Shown here: positions 1-7,949 of the stretch, in pieces
Layout of the letters: each line of letters opens with the position of its first letter
How positions within the stretch are numbered: the stretch's first letter is position 1
NCBI RefSeq assembly: GCF_042654985.1
Contig: NZ_JBHSMT010000001.1
Location: 15,870 to 79,869 of the forward strand
Direction of reading: 5' to 3'
DNA length: 64,000 nt
DNA from: Paraherbaspirillum soli
GTDB lineage: Bacteria; Pseudomonadota; Gammaproteobacteria; Burkholderiales; Burkholderiaceae_D
Position numbers and translations under genes: made by a program
Notes under the pieces: generated by a model
The model's input: the letters and a program-made list of their open reading frames with translations, nothing else
What the model was told of the DNA's origin: nothing
Databases searched by the model: none

Positions 1-220
1 GTTGATCGTCAGGGAAATTTTTCACATCATCGTGCGCCTGAAACAAACCGGCGTCGCCATCCTGCTGGTCGAACAAAACGCGCGCGCCGCGTTGCAGGCT
101 GCCGATTACGCGTATGTGCTGGAAACCGGCGACGTGGTGCTGGAGGGGCCGGCGGCGCAACTGGCGAACGATCCGAAGGTGATTGATACCTATCTGGGGT
201 TGGTCAAAAAAGCGGGTTAA
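1..220 (+). CDS. Branched-chain amino acid ABC transporter ATP-binding protein, C-terminal fragment (LivF-like)
   Basis: This open frame enters from the left edge and ends with TAA at 218-220, so only about the last 72 residues are present. It carries the LivF-type end of an ABC ATPase: an ILLVEQN motif at about fragment residues 20-26, then ALQAADYAYVLETG and a closing YLGLV. Walker A, the signature and Walker B would lie upstream of the window. Family knowledge: LivF is one of two ATPases driving high-affinity branched-chain amino acid or related amide uptake. The true start is outside the window, and the TTG at base 2 is not a start. The other transporter genes, if present, lie to the left. 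The substrate cannot be told from this fragment. Confidence 0.85.
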   Translation, partial: LIVREIFHIIVRLKQTGVAILLVEQNARAALQAADYAYVLETGDVVLEGPAAQLANDPKVIDTYLGLVKKAG

Positions 221-244
221 AAGTGACCGGCCAAGCCAGCCTGA

Positions 245-272
245 TTGTGCACGCCGGAAACATTTATGATAA
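245..272 (+). promoter_or_regulatory. Candidate sigma-70 promoter for the FMN riboswitch-ribH transcript
   Basis: TTGTGC at 245-250 and TGATAA at 267-272 (or TATGAT at 265-270) are separated by 14-16 bases. This would place the start of transcription just before the FMN aptamer. The spacing is a little short, so this is a suggestion only. Confidence 0.35.
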
Positions 273-280
273 ATTCCTGG

Positions 281-303
281 CTCGGCCGCATGGTGCGGCC
301 GAG
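281..303 (+). other. Perfect 10-bp hairpin just before the FMN aptamer
   Basis: CTCGGCCGCA (281-290) and TGCGGCCGAG (294-303) form a perfect stem with a 3-nt loop. There is no T-run after it. It may help end the upstream livF-like transcript or insulate the riboswitch that begins a few bases later. Confidence 0.5.
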
Positions 304-304
304 A

Positions 305-457
305 TGTTCTCAGGGCGGGGTGCGATTCCCCACCGGCGGTAATTGCGTGCAATGCGCATAGCCCGCGAGCGCTTGGAGCCGCGTTATTTGGCGACAAGGT
401 CAGCAGACCCGGTGTGATTCCGGGGCCGACGGTATAGTCCGGATAAAGAGAGAACAG
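305..457 (+). promoter_or_regulatory. FMN riboswitch (RFN element)
   Basis: The block contains the conserved RFN segments in order. TTCTCAGGGCGGGGTG starts near 307, followed by ATTCCCCACCGGCGGTAAT, then the AGCCCGCGAGCGC arm near 360, GTCAGCAGACC near 400, TGTGATTCCGGGGCCGACGG near 413, and TATAGTCCGGATAAAGAGAG closing P1 near 434-452. Family knowledge: this aptamer binds flavin mononucleotide and represses riboflavin genes. It lies 180 bases upstream of ribH. Downstream there is no clear intrinsic terminator, but there is a hairpin over the ribosome binding site, which fits translational control. Confidence 0.97.
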
Positions 458-603
458 GTTCCTGGAAGTGCTTAGAGATCTTGCTGCGCGGTCGTCGCAT
501 GACGTCGTGCGGCGTGCGATTTTTCGATTGACCACGGTCGATCTGAATTCTGCACGTGCCAAGGATTTTGAGCCGCTTCCCGGTTCCTTTCGATCCAACG
601 CGC

Positions 604-627
604 CCTGTTTTTTTCATTAAACAGGAG
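604..627 (+). promoter_or_regulatory. Shine-Dalgarno hairpin of ribH (candidate riboswitch expression platform)
   Basis: CCTGTTT (604-610) pairs with AAACAGG (619-625), whose last bases belong to the AGGAG ribosome binding site at 623-627. The ribH ATG follows 8 bases later. Sequestering part of the site would suit translational control by the upstream FMN aptamer. The pairing is seen in the sequence; the regulatory role is inference. Confidence 0.5.
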
Positions 628-635
628 TCATTCAA

Positions 636-1157
636 ATGCAACATTCAGCAGTCGATATTCAATCCAAACTGTTAGGCCAACGCATCGCTTTCATCCAGGC
701 CGGTTGGCATCGCGACATCGTCGATCAATGCCGGATCGCCTTTATAGCCGAAATCGCCAAATCCGGTTACAGCGAAAACGACATCGATTTCTTTGAAGTC
801 GCCGGCGCCTTTGAAATTCCGTTGCACGCAAAGCTGCTCGCCAATAGCGGCAAATATGCCGCCGTCGTGGCTGCCGGGCTGGTCGTCAACGGCGGCATTT
901 ATCGGCATGAGTTCGTGGCTCAGGCGGTGATTTCGGGCTTGATGCAAGTGCAGTTGGAAACCGGTGTGCCGGTGCTGTCGGCGGTATTGACCCCGCACCA
1001 TTTCCACGCCGGTGAAGAGCACCAGAAATTCTTTCACGAACACTTCCTGGTGAAAGGTGCGGAAGCGGCCAGGGCTTGCGCCGATACCATCCGGAAGTTG
1101 CGTGCTCTGAGCTTGCCGCAAGTTGCCGGCGTTGCGCGCGCGTTACATAGCGCGTAG
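636..1157 (+). CDS. ribH: 6,7-dimethyl-8-ribityllumazine synthase, type II (RibH2-like)
   Basis: The 173-residue protein joins 5-amino-6-ribitylamino-uracil to 3,4-dihydroxy-2-butanone 4-phosphate, the penultimate step of riboflavin synthesis in the cytosol. Seen motifs are AGWH (22-25) at the substrate pocket, GAFEIP (57-62), GGIYRHEF (86-93) and LTPHHFH (118-124). The GGIYRHEF plus LTPHHFH pattern matches the RibH2 group known from Brucella and Mesorhizobium, rather than the icosahedral type I enzyme. The ATG at 636 is supported by AGGAG at 623-627. It is the only riboflavin gene here and sits directly under an FMN riboswitch, so repression by FMN is expected. A second, type I ribH elsewhere in the genome is possible but cannot be seen. 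Confidence 0.93.
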   Translation: MQHSAVDIQSKLLGQRIAFIQAGWHRDIVDQCRIAFIAEIAKSGYSENDIDFFEVAGAFEIPLHAKLLANSGKYAAVVAAGLVVNGGIYRHEFVAQAVISGLMQVQLETGVPVLSAVLTPHHFHAGEEHQKFFHEHFLVKGAEAARACADTIRKLRALSLPQVAGVARALHSA

Positions 1158-1206
1158 TTGATAGCCGCGGATCGCCTGTCGATTTTTGTCGGCGGGCGAT
1201 CCGTGT

Positions 1207-1956
1207 TTAATGTCCGTTGCAGACCGGACAGGTTGCATCGCGTGCGGCCTTGATCCGGGTCCACTCCATCGTGCGCGCATCCAGTATCAGCAGTTGTCCG
1301 GCCAGTGAAATGCCGATGCCGGCGATCAGCTTCAGCGCTTCGGCGGCCTGCATGCTGCCGATGATGCCGACTAGCGGCGCGAACACGCCCATGGTGGAGC
1401 ACTGGATTTCTTCGAACTCCTGATCCGGCGCGAACAGGCAGGCGTAGCACGGCGAGTTTCCCTTGGATGGATCGAATACGCTGATTTGGCCGTCGAACTG
1501 GATTGCGGCGCCCGATACCAGCGGCACCCGGTGCTTGACGCAGGCGCGATTGATGGCGTGGCGGGTGGCGAAATTGTCGCTGCAATCGAGCACCACGTCG
1601 GCCTCGCGTATCAGCGCCTCCAAGCGCTCTGCGTCGGCCCGTTCGGCGACGGTAATTACTTTGATATCGGGATTGATCTGGCTTAGTGCGGTTTTGCCGG
1701 ACTCTACTTTGGCCAGTCCGACCCGTTCGCTGGTGTGCATGATCTGCCGCTGCAAATTGGTCAGGTCGACCGTATCGTTATCCACCAGCGTGATCGTGCC
1801 GACGCCGGCCGAAGCCAGATACAAGGCGGCTGGCGAGCCGAGGCCGCCGGCGCCGATGATCAGCGCGTGCGCCGCCAGGATTTTTTCCTGACCGTCGATG
1901 TCGATTTCGTCGAGCAGGATGTGACGTGAATAGCGGAGTAGTTGTTGATCGTTCAT
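1207..1956 (-). CDS. moeB: HesA/MoeB/ThiF family adenylyltransferase
   Basis: The 249-residue E1-like enzyme adenylates the C-terminal glycine of a small sulfur carrier (MoaD or ThiS). It has the nucleotide loop GAGGLGS (35-41), NLQRQ (67-71), DCSDN (124-128), a first zinc pair CYAC (170-173), the cysteine in IQCSTMG (186) where MoeB/ThiF have their catalytic region, and a second zinc pair CPVC (243-246). I chose the ATG at 1954-1956 because homologues begin MNDxQLLRYSRHILL. An in-frame ATG 15 codons upstream lies inside the terminator hairpin of ctpA and is unlikely. No strong ribosome binding site is visible. It closes the gpmA-envC-ctpA-moeB run. MoeB and ThiF cannot be separated by sequence reading alone. 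Confidence 0.88.
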   Translation of the reverse strand: MNDQQLLRYSRHILLDEIDIDGQEKILAAHALIIGAGGLGSPAALYLASAGVGTITLVDNDTVDLTNLQRQIMHTSERVGLAKVESGKTALSQINPDIKVITVAERADAERLEALIREADVVLDCSDNFATRHAINRACVKHRVPLVSGAAIQFDGQISVFDPSKGNSPCYACLFAPDQEFEEIQCSTMGVFAPLVGIIGSMQAAEALKLIAGIGISLAGQLLILDARTMEWTRIKAARDATCPVCNGH

Positions 1957-1985
1957 GACGTCGTGGAGCAGAAGGAGGATATGGA

Positions 1986-2013
1986 TAAAAAAAGGCCGCA
2001 TTGCTGCGGCCTT
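1986..2013 (-). terminator. Rho-independent terminator after ctpA
   Basis: On the minus strand AAGGCCGCA (2013-2005) and TGCGGCCTT (2000-1992) form a 9-bp stem with a 4-nt loop, followed by a run of seven T (1993-1987). It lies between the ctpA stop and the moeB start, so moeB would depend on read-through or its own promoter. Confidence 0.85.
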
Positions 2014-2032
2014 AGTTTAATGTAAAAAACGC

Positions 2033-3496
2033 TTATTTCTTTTCGGTTTTTTCGCCGTCCAGCTTGTCGTCTTTTTCAGCTTCCAATCTTGGTTTGGCCT
2101 TGGATACCAGCACCGGCAAGCCTTTGAGATGGTTCAATGCCTGCGTCAGCTGGAAATCTTCCTTGCTGCCGAATTCCAGTGGTTTGCGCTTTCTTTCGAT
2201 GGCGGCCAAGCGCTGTGCTTCTTCCAGCTCGTCGACCTGGGGCGCGGCTGCTGGTGCCGATTCCTTGTCCTTGTCGTTGCTCAGATGCTTGGTCAGGTCG
2301 GCTTCGCGCAGGCGCAGGCCGTTCAGTCCGTCGCCGTCGGCATATTCATCCACCATCACGTCCGGCACGATGCCGCGGGCCTGGATCGAGCGGCCGTTTG
2401 GCGTGTAGTAGCGGGCGGTGGTCAGCTTGACCGCGGTTTGGCGATCGGGCGGCAGTGCGATCACCGATTGCACCGAACCCTTGCCGAAGGTCTGGGCGCC
2501 CATGATGGTGGCGCGCTTGTAATCCTGCAGCGCGCCGGCCACGATTTCCGAGGCCGAGGCCGAACCGGCATTGACCAGCACTACCATCGGTACTTTCTTG
2601 ATGGCCTCAGGCAGTTTTGCCAGCGAATCGCTGATCGGGCTGTTGGCGTAGTACTCGCGCTTGGCATAGAAGGTCGCCTTGGAACTCGGCAACTGGCCGT
2701 TGGTCGAGACCACCGGCGCATCCTTTGGTAGGAAGGCGGCGGAAACGCCGATCGCGCCCGGCAATACGCCGCCCGGATCGTTCCGCAAGTCCAGCACCAG
2801 GCCTTTCAGATGCGGCTCCTGGGCGTAGATGGCGGCGATTTTCTTGGCCATGTCGTCGACCGTCGGCTCCTGGAACTGGGTCACGCGGATCCATGCGTAG
2901 CCGGGTTCGACCACTTTGGATTTGACGCTTTGCACCCGGATTTCCTGGCGCGTGATGCTGATGACCAGCGGCTTGTCTTCATCCTTGCGGGAGATGGTCA
3001 GCGTGATCTTGGTGTCCGGTTCGCCGCGCATGCGCTTGACCGCTTGATCCAGGGTCAGGCCCTTGACCGGGGTCGAGTCGAGGCGGGTGATCAGGTCGCC
3101 GGCCTTGATGCCTGCGCGGTAGGCGGGCGAATCCTCGATCGGCGAAATGACTTTGACGTAGCCGTCTTCCATGCCGACTTCGATGCCGAGGCCGACGAAT
3201 TTGCCTTGGGTGCTCTCGCGCAACTCTTTGTAGGCCTTCTTGTCCAGGTAGGCCGAGTGCGGGTCGAGCGATGCCACCATGCCGGAAATGGCTTCAGTCA
3301 ACAGCTTCTTGTCATCGGGCGGCTCGACGTAATCCGACTTGATGAGCCCGAATACGTCCGTCAGCTGGCGCAGTTCTTCCAGTGGTAACGGCGCTCCGGC
3401 GCTTTTCTGCGCAATGGCGTCGAACCCGATTGACGCGCCGATGCCGGCCATGATGCCCAAACTGATTAAGCTAATGTTCTTGAGTTTACTGCTCAT
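2033..3496 (-). CDS. ctpA: Carboxy-terminal processing protease, S41 family (CtpA)
   Basis: The 487-residue serine protease is expected in the periplasm, anchored by an N-terminal hydrophobic segment (about 9-28). A PDZ domain spans about 95-180, with a carboxylate-binding GLGIEV loop. The S41 core carries NAGSASASE with the catalytic serine near 314 and TFGKGSVQ with the catalytic lysine near 339. The C-terminal 80 residues are charged (Glu, Lys, Asp). Family knowledge: these proteases trim envelope proteins, including peptidoglycan hydrolases, after their C termini. The start ATG is preceded by AGGTG, which overlaps the stop of envC, so the two genes look translationally coupled. Pairing with envC suggests a role in cell-wall hydrolase control. 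Confidence 0.95.
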   Translation of the reverse strand: MSSKLKNISLISLGIMAGIGASIGFDAIAQKSAGAPLPLEELRQLTDVFGLIKSDYVEPPDDKKLLTEAISGMVASLDPHSAYLDKKAYKELRESTQGKFVGLGIEVGMEDGYVKVISPIEDSPAYRAGIKAGDLITRLDSTPVKGLTLDQAVKRMRGEPDTKITLTISRKDEDKPLVISITRQEIRVQSVKSKVVEPGYAWIRVTQFQEPTVDDMAKKIAAIYAQEPHLKGLVLDLRNDPGGVLPGAIGVSAAFLPKDAPVVSTNGQLPSSKATFYAKREYYANSPISDSLAKLPEAIKKVPMVVLVNAGSASASEIVAGALQDYKRATIMGAQTFGKGSVQSVIALPPDRQTAVKLTTARYYTPNGRSIQARGIVPDVMVDEYADGDGLNGLRLREADLTKHLSNDKDKESAPAAAPQVDELEEAQRLAAIERKRKPLEFGSKEDFQLTQALNHLKGLPVLVSKAKPRLEAEKDDKLDGEKTEKK

Positions 3497-3499
3497 GAT

Positions 3500-4969
3500 T
3501 CACCTAGTAGTTACCCATCCGAGTGGGTCAAACGCACGGCCTTGATGCCGAATTTCGAAGTATAAACCCGATTGTTCATTGCCGCCGCTGTTCCCTGCAT
3601 TGGCAATCACATCGCCGCTCTTTACCAGATCGCCCGGGCGCTTCAATAGCGCCTGATTATTGCCGTAAATCGTCATGTACTGGTTGCCGTGGTCGACGAT
3701 GATCAGGTTGCCGAAACCGCGCAGCCAGTCGGCAAACACCACCCGGCCGGTGGCGACCGCCTTGACTTCGGTCCCTTCCGCCGCGCGGATAAACAGCCCC
3801 TTCCAGCTCGGGCCGTCGCCGCGTTTGGCGCCGAAGCGCGCCACCAGGTCGCCTCGCAGCGGTAGCTTGAGCTGGCCGCGCAGCGCTTCAAACGGACCGC
3901 CGTAGGCGGCATCCCGGGTGTCGGCTGGCGGCGTTAATTCATTGCGTGCCGGCATGGTCGTCGGCGTCGATGGCGCGGGATCGTCATCTATCGCATCGGG
4001 ATTGGCGGGCGGCGTCCTGGCATTTTGCGGCGGCTCCGGCGGCGCTGGCTTTTTGGCTAATGCCGCGCGTTGTCGTTCACGTTGCTGTTCTCGCTCACGC
4101 TGGCGCTCGCGCGCGGCTTGCGCTTGGGCCTGCGCCTTCGCCTGCTGCTCCTGGCGTTGTTTTTCACGGGCAGCGGCTTCCGCCGCTTTTTGCTCTTCGA
4201 TCAGTTGCGCGAGCTTGTCGACCAAGCCCGACAAGCGTTGATCGTCGCGTTGCATGTTGCCAACTTCCTTGCGCTGGCTAGCCAGCTTGCTGGAAAGCTG
4301 GGTCAGCAGCGTGGCGCGCTTGCCTTTTTCTTTCTCTAACAAGGCTTTCTGGTCGCGTTGTTCCTGGGTAATTTCATCCAGGTCATCCTTGGCATTCCGG
4401 GTTTCGGTCTGATTGGCTTCCACCGCCGCCAGGTTCGCGCGCAGCGATTCGAGCAGCCGGGCCTGGGCCTGCGACACATAGCCCATGTATTGCAGGTCGC
4501 GATTGATGCGGTTCGGGTTGTCGCCCGACAGCAGCAATTTGATGCGGTCTTCGTTGCCGGCCACGTATTGCTGGCGGAGCAGGCCGGACAGTTGCGCTTG
4601 CTGGGCGGCGACGGTTTTGCTGAGTTCGTCGTGCTTCTTTGCCAATGCCGCCAGCTTGGCTTCAGTCTGCTGTTGTTCATTGCCGAGGTCGCGCAGCGAG
4701 CGGTTGGCTTTGGAAATCGCCTGTTCGGAATCGGCCAGGGCGTCGGCGGCATCGTCTTTGGCGGTCTCGGTCTGGCCGATGTCGTGCTTGAGCGCGTCCA
4801 GCTTCTGGCGCAAGTTGGCGCGTTCAGCTTCGGCGGCCTGCTTTTGTTTGCTGCGCTCGGTGACTTTGGCGGCGGCCTGGGCCGGCAACGGCAATGCCGC
4901 CGCCAGCGCCAGCGACAATAGCCATGCCAGCGCTGCGTTAGTGCAGCGTTCGGCACGGCCTTGGGTCAA
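3500..4969 (-). CDS. envC: Murein hydrolase activator EnvC family protein (degenerate LytM/M23 domain)
   Basis: The 489-residue periplasmic protein has a signal peptide (about 1-33), a long coiled coil (about 35-290, rich in Lys, Gln, Ala, Glu), a Pro-rich linker (about 300-350) and a C-terminal LytM domain (about 375-489). The zinc-binding His and Asp of active M23 peptidases are not in place: the domain reads GTEVKAVATGRVVFADWL, then IVDHGNQYMTIYGNNQ and YFEIRHQGRAFDP. This is the pattern of E. coli EnvC, which activates amidases AmiA/AmiB rather than cutting murein itself. The best start is a TTG at 4967-4969; there is no ATG before the signal peptide. It sits between gpmA and ctpA on one strand. 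Confidence 0.9.
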   Translation of the reverse strand: MTQGRAERCTNAALAWLLSLALAAALPLPAQAAAKVTERSKQKQAAEAERANLRQKLDALKHDIGQTETAKDDAADALADSEQAISKANRSLRDLGNEQQQTEAKLAALAKKHDELSKTVAAQQAQLSGLLRQQYVAGNEDRIKLLLSGDNPNRINRDLQYMGYVSQAQARLLESLRANLAAVEANQTETRNAKDDLDEITQEQRDQKALLEKEKGKRATLLTQLSSKLASQRKEVGNMQRDDQRLSGLVDKLAQLIEEQKAAEAAAREKQRQEQQAKAQAQAQAARERQREREQQRERQRAALAKKPAPPEPPQNARTPPANPDAIDDDPAPSTPTTMPARNELTPPADTRDAAYGGPFEALRGQLKLPLRGDLVARFGAKRGDGPSWKGLFIRAAEGTEVKAVATGRVVFADWLRGFGNLIIVDHGNQYMTIYGNNQALLKRPGDLVKSGDVIANAGNSGGNEQSGLYFEIRHQGRAFDPLGWVTTR

Positions 4970-4998
4970 AATGGTCAGCTTGTTGCCTGGGAAAATAT

Positions 4999-5745
4999 TT
5001 ATTTCGCTTTCCCCTGGCTGGCGACCGCGTTCATGGCGGCTTCGATCGCGGCCTGGTCGCCCAGGTAATAGCTCTTGATCGGTTTCAGCTCGGCGTCCAG
5101 TTCGTAGACCAGCGGCTGGCCGTTGGGGATGTTGAGGCCGACGATATCCTGGTCGCTGATGCCGTCCAGCATTTTGATCAGCGCGCGCAGGCTGTTGCCG
5201 TGGGCCGAGATGATGATGCGCTTGCCGCTGCGGATGGCCGGTGCGATTTCATCATTCCAGCACGGCAATACCCGCGCTACGGTGTCTTTCAGGCATTCGG
5301 TGAGCGGGATTTGTTCGCGCTGGAGGCCGGCGTAGCGCGGGTCGTCGTAGGAAGTGCGGGGATCGTTCGGCTCCAGCGGCATCGGCGGCGTGTCGTAGCT
5401 GCGACGCCACACCATGACTTGTTCATCGCCGTATTTGGCGGCGGTTTCGGCCTTGTTCAAACCTTGCAATGCGCCGTAGTGGCGTTCGTTCAAGCGCCAG
5501 TGATGCTCGACCGGCAGCCACATCAGATCCATCTCGTCGAGTGTGCCCCACAGGGTGCGGATGGCGCGCTTGAGGACCGAGGTGTAGGCCAGGTCGAAAG
5601 TGAATCCGGCTTCTTTCAGCAGTTTGCCGGCTTGCCGTGCTTCCGCCACGCCTTTTTCAGTCAGATCGACGTCGACCCAGCCGGTGAAGCGGTTTGCCAG
5701 ATTCCAGGTGGATTCGCCGTGGCGCATCAATACGATTTTATACAT
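4999..5745 (-). CDS. gpmA: 2,3-bisphosphoglycerate-dependent phosphoglycerate mutase
   Basis: The 248-residue cytosolic glycolytic and gluconeogenic enzyme interconverts 3- and 2-phosphoglycerate. It shows the phospho-histidine motif LMRHGESTWN near the N terminus (His9), the family segment RLNERHYGALQGLNK, and the second catalytic His in IISAHGNSLRAL. Length matches the dPGM family (about 250). I chose the ATG at 5743-5745 because the family starts MYKIVLMRHGES; an upstream in-frame ATG would add 14 residues without homology. No strong ribosome binding site is visible. It is the first gene of the gpmA-envC-ctpA-moeB run and diverges from the rhodanese gene. Confidence 0.97.
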   Translation of the reverse strand: MYKIVLMRHGESTWNLANRFTGWVDVDLTEKGVAEARQAGKLLKEAGFTFDLAYTSVLKRAIRTLWGTLDEMDLMWLPVEHHWRLNERHYGALQGLNKAETAAKYGDEQVMVWRRSYDTPPMPLEPNDPRTSYDDPRYAGLQREQIPLTECLKDTVARVLPCWNDEIAPAIRSGKRIIISAHGNSLRALIKMLDGISDQDIVGLNIPNGQPLVYELDAELKPIKSYYLGDQAAIEAAMNAVASQGKAK

Positions 5746-5896
5746 GGTGAGTTTGCTAAGGTAAGTAAGAAACTGGTCAGCGCTCAATCCGGCCCTGAGA
5801 CGTCTTTTAAAAAGAGGATGCGTCCCAATCTCGGGTCGTATGACGCCGGGGATTTGTCCTGCGTTAAGGTTTTTTAAAAGGGGAGCCTAATGCGAA

Positions 5897-5927
5897 TTGA
5901 ATGGCGCTTCAGCTTCTATTTTATAAT
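5897..5927 (+). promoter_or_regulatory. Candidate promoter of the rhodanese-grxC-secB group
   Basis: TATAAT at 5922-5927 is a perfect -10 box. TTGAAT at 5897-5902 is a possible -35, but with a long 19-base spacer. Transcription from here would begin about 25 bases before the rhodanese GTG. Confidence 0.5.
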
Positions 5928-5957
5928 GTCGCGATTGACTACGACCATTGGATCACT

Positions 5958-6359
5958 GTGAAATTCTTGATTGATAATATTTTTCTGTTCGGATTGGCAA
6001 TTTTGTCGGGCGGCGCGCTGTTGCTGCCCATGTTGCAAAAGCGTGGCAACAAAGTGACGACTTTACAGGCAACCCAGCTGATCAACCAAGGCAAGACGCT
6101 GGTGCTGGATGTGCGTGAAGGCAATGCCTTTGCCGCCGGCCATTTGATCGATGCCAAAAACATCCCGCTCAAGGACCTGCCGCAGCGCATCGCTGAACTG
6201 GACAAGTTCAAGGCAAAAAATGTGATTGTGGTGTGCCAGACCGGCATCCAATCCTCGAAGGCAGTGACGCAACTGGCCAAGGCCGGTTTCGCACAGGCGT
6301 ACAGCCTCGACGGCGGGATCGCCGCCTGGCAGACCCAGGGTCTGCCGATCGTTAAATAA
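5958..6359 (+). CDS. Membrane-anchored rhodanese-like sulfurtransferase
   Basis: The 133-residue protein has one N-terminal membrane segment (about 4-25) followed by a single rhodanese domain (about 35-133). The active-site loop VVCQTGIQS places the catalytic cysteine near residue 93, so a persulfide-carrying function is plausible. The domain would face either side of the inner membrane; the sequence does not decide. I chose the GTG at 5958 because homologues start with xKFLIDNIFL and the frame upstream has a -10 box in it. The order gpmA, rhodanese, grxC, secB, gpsA is common in betaproteobacteria and suggests a link with thiol homeostasis. The substrate is not known. Confidence 0.88.
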   Translation: MKFLIDNIFLFGLAILSGGALLLPMLQKRGNKVTTLQATQLINQGKTLVLDVREGNAFAAGHLIDAKNIPLKDLPQRIAELDKFKAKNVIVVCQTGIQSSKAVTQLAKAGFAQAYSLDGGIAAWQTQGLPIVK

Positions 6360-6417
6360 ATAAGCTGGCCGGAATAATCGGCTGGTGAATCTGGCTTAAG
6401 TAATGCAAGGAAAAATA

Positions 6418-6681
6418 ATGACTGCCCACGTTGTAATGTATAGCACCGCAGTGTGCCCATATTGTGTCCGCGCCGAGCAATTGTTAAAGACCAAAGGCGT
6501 CGAGACGATCGAAAAGATCCGGATCGACCTCGATCCGCAACAGCGCGACACGATGATGCAAAAGACCGGACGTCGCACCGTACCGCAAATTTATATCGGC
6601 GAAACCCATGTTGGCGGCTTCGATGATTTACACGCATTGGAGCGCGACGGCAAGCTGGAACCGCTGTTGCAAGGCGCCTGA
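6418..6681 (+). CDS. grxC: Glutaredoxin 3
   Basis: The 87-residue cytosolic thiol-disulfide oxidoreductase has a CPYC active site (Cys13 and Cys16), the cis-proline segment RTVPQIYIG and the GSH-binding GGFDDLHAL near the C terminus. Length is typical of bacterial class I dithiol glutaredoxins. The ATG at 6418 has AAGG at 6407-6410 at good spacing; an upstream in-frame ATG would add five residues and lacks support. It lies 58 bases after the rhodanese gene and 87 before secB, on the same strand. Confidence 0.97.
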   Translation: MTAHVVMYSTAVCPYCVRAEQLLKTKGVETIEKIRIDLDPQQRDTMMQKTGRRTVPQIYIGETHVGGFDDLHALERDGKLEPLLQGA

Positions 6682-6768
6682 TTCAGTCGATTACTGAAGA
6701 TTTGTTGCTGGTTTTATCAACGGATGGCGATCATCGCCATCTCATTTTAAATTTACCGAAAGAGTTTC

Positions 6769-7275
6769 ATGGCTGAAGAAAATAAACAAGCTGAACAACA
6801 ACCCGTGTTCCAGATTCAACGCGTTTACCTGAAAGATTTGTCGCTGGAGCAACCGAATTCGCCGGCTATTTTCCTCGAGCAGGATGCTCCGCAAATCGAA
6901 GTTGCTGTCGATGTCGGCGCTGAAGCGTTGGCTGAAGGCATCTTTGAATCGACCGTCACCGTGACCGTCACGGCCAAGGTCAAGGACAAGGTAGCGTTCC
7001 TGGTCGAAGGCAAGCAAGCCGGTATTTTCGAACTGCGCAACATCCCGGCCGAGCAACTCGACCCGCTGCTCGGCATCGGCTGCCCGAACATCGTCTATCC
7101 TTACCTGCGCGCCAATCTGGCGGACGCCATCACCCGTGCCGGTTTCCCGCCGATCCACCTGGCTGAAATCAACTTTGAAGTGTTTTACCAGCAGCGTCTG
7201 CAAGCACTGGCCGAGCAACAGCAAAAGGGCAGTGGCGACAGCATCGCGGTGGACGGTTCCACTGCGATCAACTAG
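6769..7275 (+). CDS. secB: Protein-export chaperone SecB
   Basis: The 168-residue cytosolic chaperone keeps preproteins unfolded and hands them to SecA. Family features seen are PVFQIQRVYLKDLSLEQPNSP near the N terminus, the beta-rich core with TVTVTAKVKDKVAFLVEGKQAGIF, and the segment GCPNIVYPYLRANLADAITRAGFPP (about 105-130), which is highly conserved in SecB. The C terminus is polar and lacks a zinc-type motif, as usual. It follows grxC, and a palindromic repeat begins 17 bases after its stop. Confidence 0.98.
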   Translation: MAEENKQAEQQPVFQIQRVYLKDLSLEQPNSPAIFLEQDAPQIEVAVDVGAEALAEGIFESTVTVTVTAKVKDKVAFLVEGKQAGIFELRNIPAEQLDPLLGIGCPNIVYPYLRANLADAITRAGFPPIHLAEINFEVFYQQRLQALAEQQQKGSGDSIAVDGSTAIN

Positions 7276-7292
7276 AAAGCAAAAACAATTGC

Positions 7293-7339
7293 GGGACAGA
7301 GTTTAAGAGCCACCGCAGCGTGGCGAATTACTCTGTCCC
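7293..7339 (+). repeat. 47-nt palindromic dispersed repeat, copy 1
   Basis: GGGACAGAGT (7293-7302) and ACTCTGTCCC (7330-7339) are perfect inverted arms. Inside them, GCCAC and GTGGC form a second stem. The reverse complement of this element recurs at 20135-20181 with a single base change, and a diverged copy sits at 20045-20089. It lies between secB and the SH3 gene, where it could also end secB transcription, although no T-run follows. Confidence 0.9.
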
Positions 7340-7490
7340 CAACTAACTAAGTTAAGCGCTTAAAGCAAGCAAGAACTTTTGCAACACAGAAGCAGGGCTA
7401 ACGGAAGGTAGCAACGACTTCTCCCTGCTTAAGACAAGTTTTACCGCGGATTACGATCACCTGCGGCCTACCGACAATTGGAGCCAATTA

Positions 7491-7949
7491 ATGAAATTCG
7501 TACATGTAGCCGGTCCAATGACGCTGTTGTTGGGCAGCTTGCTTGGCCCTGTCAGTGCGGCGCATGCCCTCGACTTCAAAGCGGTCGGCGCAGCACCGGC
7601 GGTCTTGTATGACGCGCCTTCCGAAAAAGGCCGGCGGGTAGCGGTAGCGCCGCGCGGCATGCCGGTTGAAGTGGTGCTGACCTACGGCGAGTGGACCAAA
7701 GTGCGTGATGCCAGCGGCGATTTGTCGTGGCTGCAGTCCAAGGCCTTGGTGGCCAAACGGAATGTACAGGTGAGCGTCAGCAACGCCAAAATACGGGTCA
7801 ATCCAGATGCCGGCGCTGCCGTCGCATTCAGCGCCGACAAGGGCGTACTGCTGGAATTGCTGGAGCCGGCATCATCCGGCTGGATCAAAGTGCGTCACCG
7901 CGACGGTCAAAGCGGTTATGTCAAAGGCGCCGAGGTGTGGGGCGATTGA
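7491..7949 (+). CDS. Secreted bacterial SH3-domain protein
   Basis: The 152-residue protein has a signal peptide (about 1-26, ending SAAHA) and two SH3-like halves. The first (about 35-85) contains LYDAPSEKGRRVAVAPRGMPVEVVLTYGEWTKVRD. The second (about 90-150) contains VRVNPDAGA-like and GWIKVRHRDGQSGYVKG segments. Such domains bind peptidoglycan or partner proteins in the periplasm; the actual ligand here is unknown. The ATG at 7491 follows a purine-poor stretch with a weak ribosome binding site (GGAG at 7480-7483). It is followed by gpsA on the same strand. Confidence 0.85.
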   Translation: MKFVHVAGPMTLLLGSLLGPVSAAHALDFKAVGAAPAVLYDAPSEKGRRVAVAPRGMPVEVVLTYGEWTKVRDASGDLSWLQSKALVAKRNVQVSVSNAKIRVNPDAGAAVAFSADKGVLLELLEPASSGWIKVRHRDGQSGYVKGAEVWGD

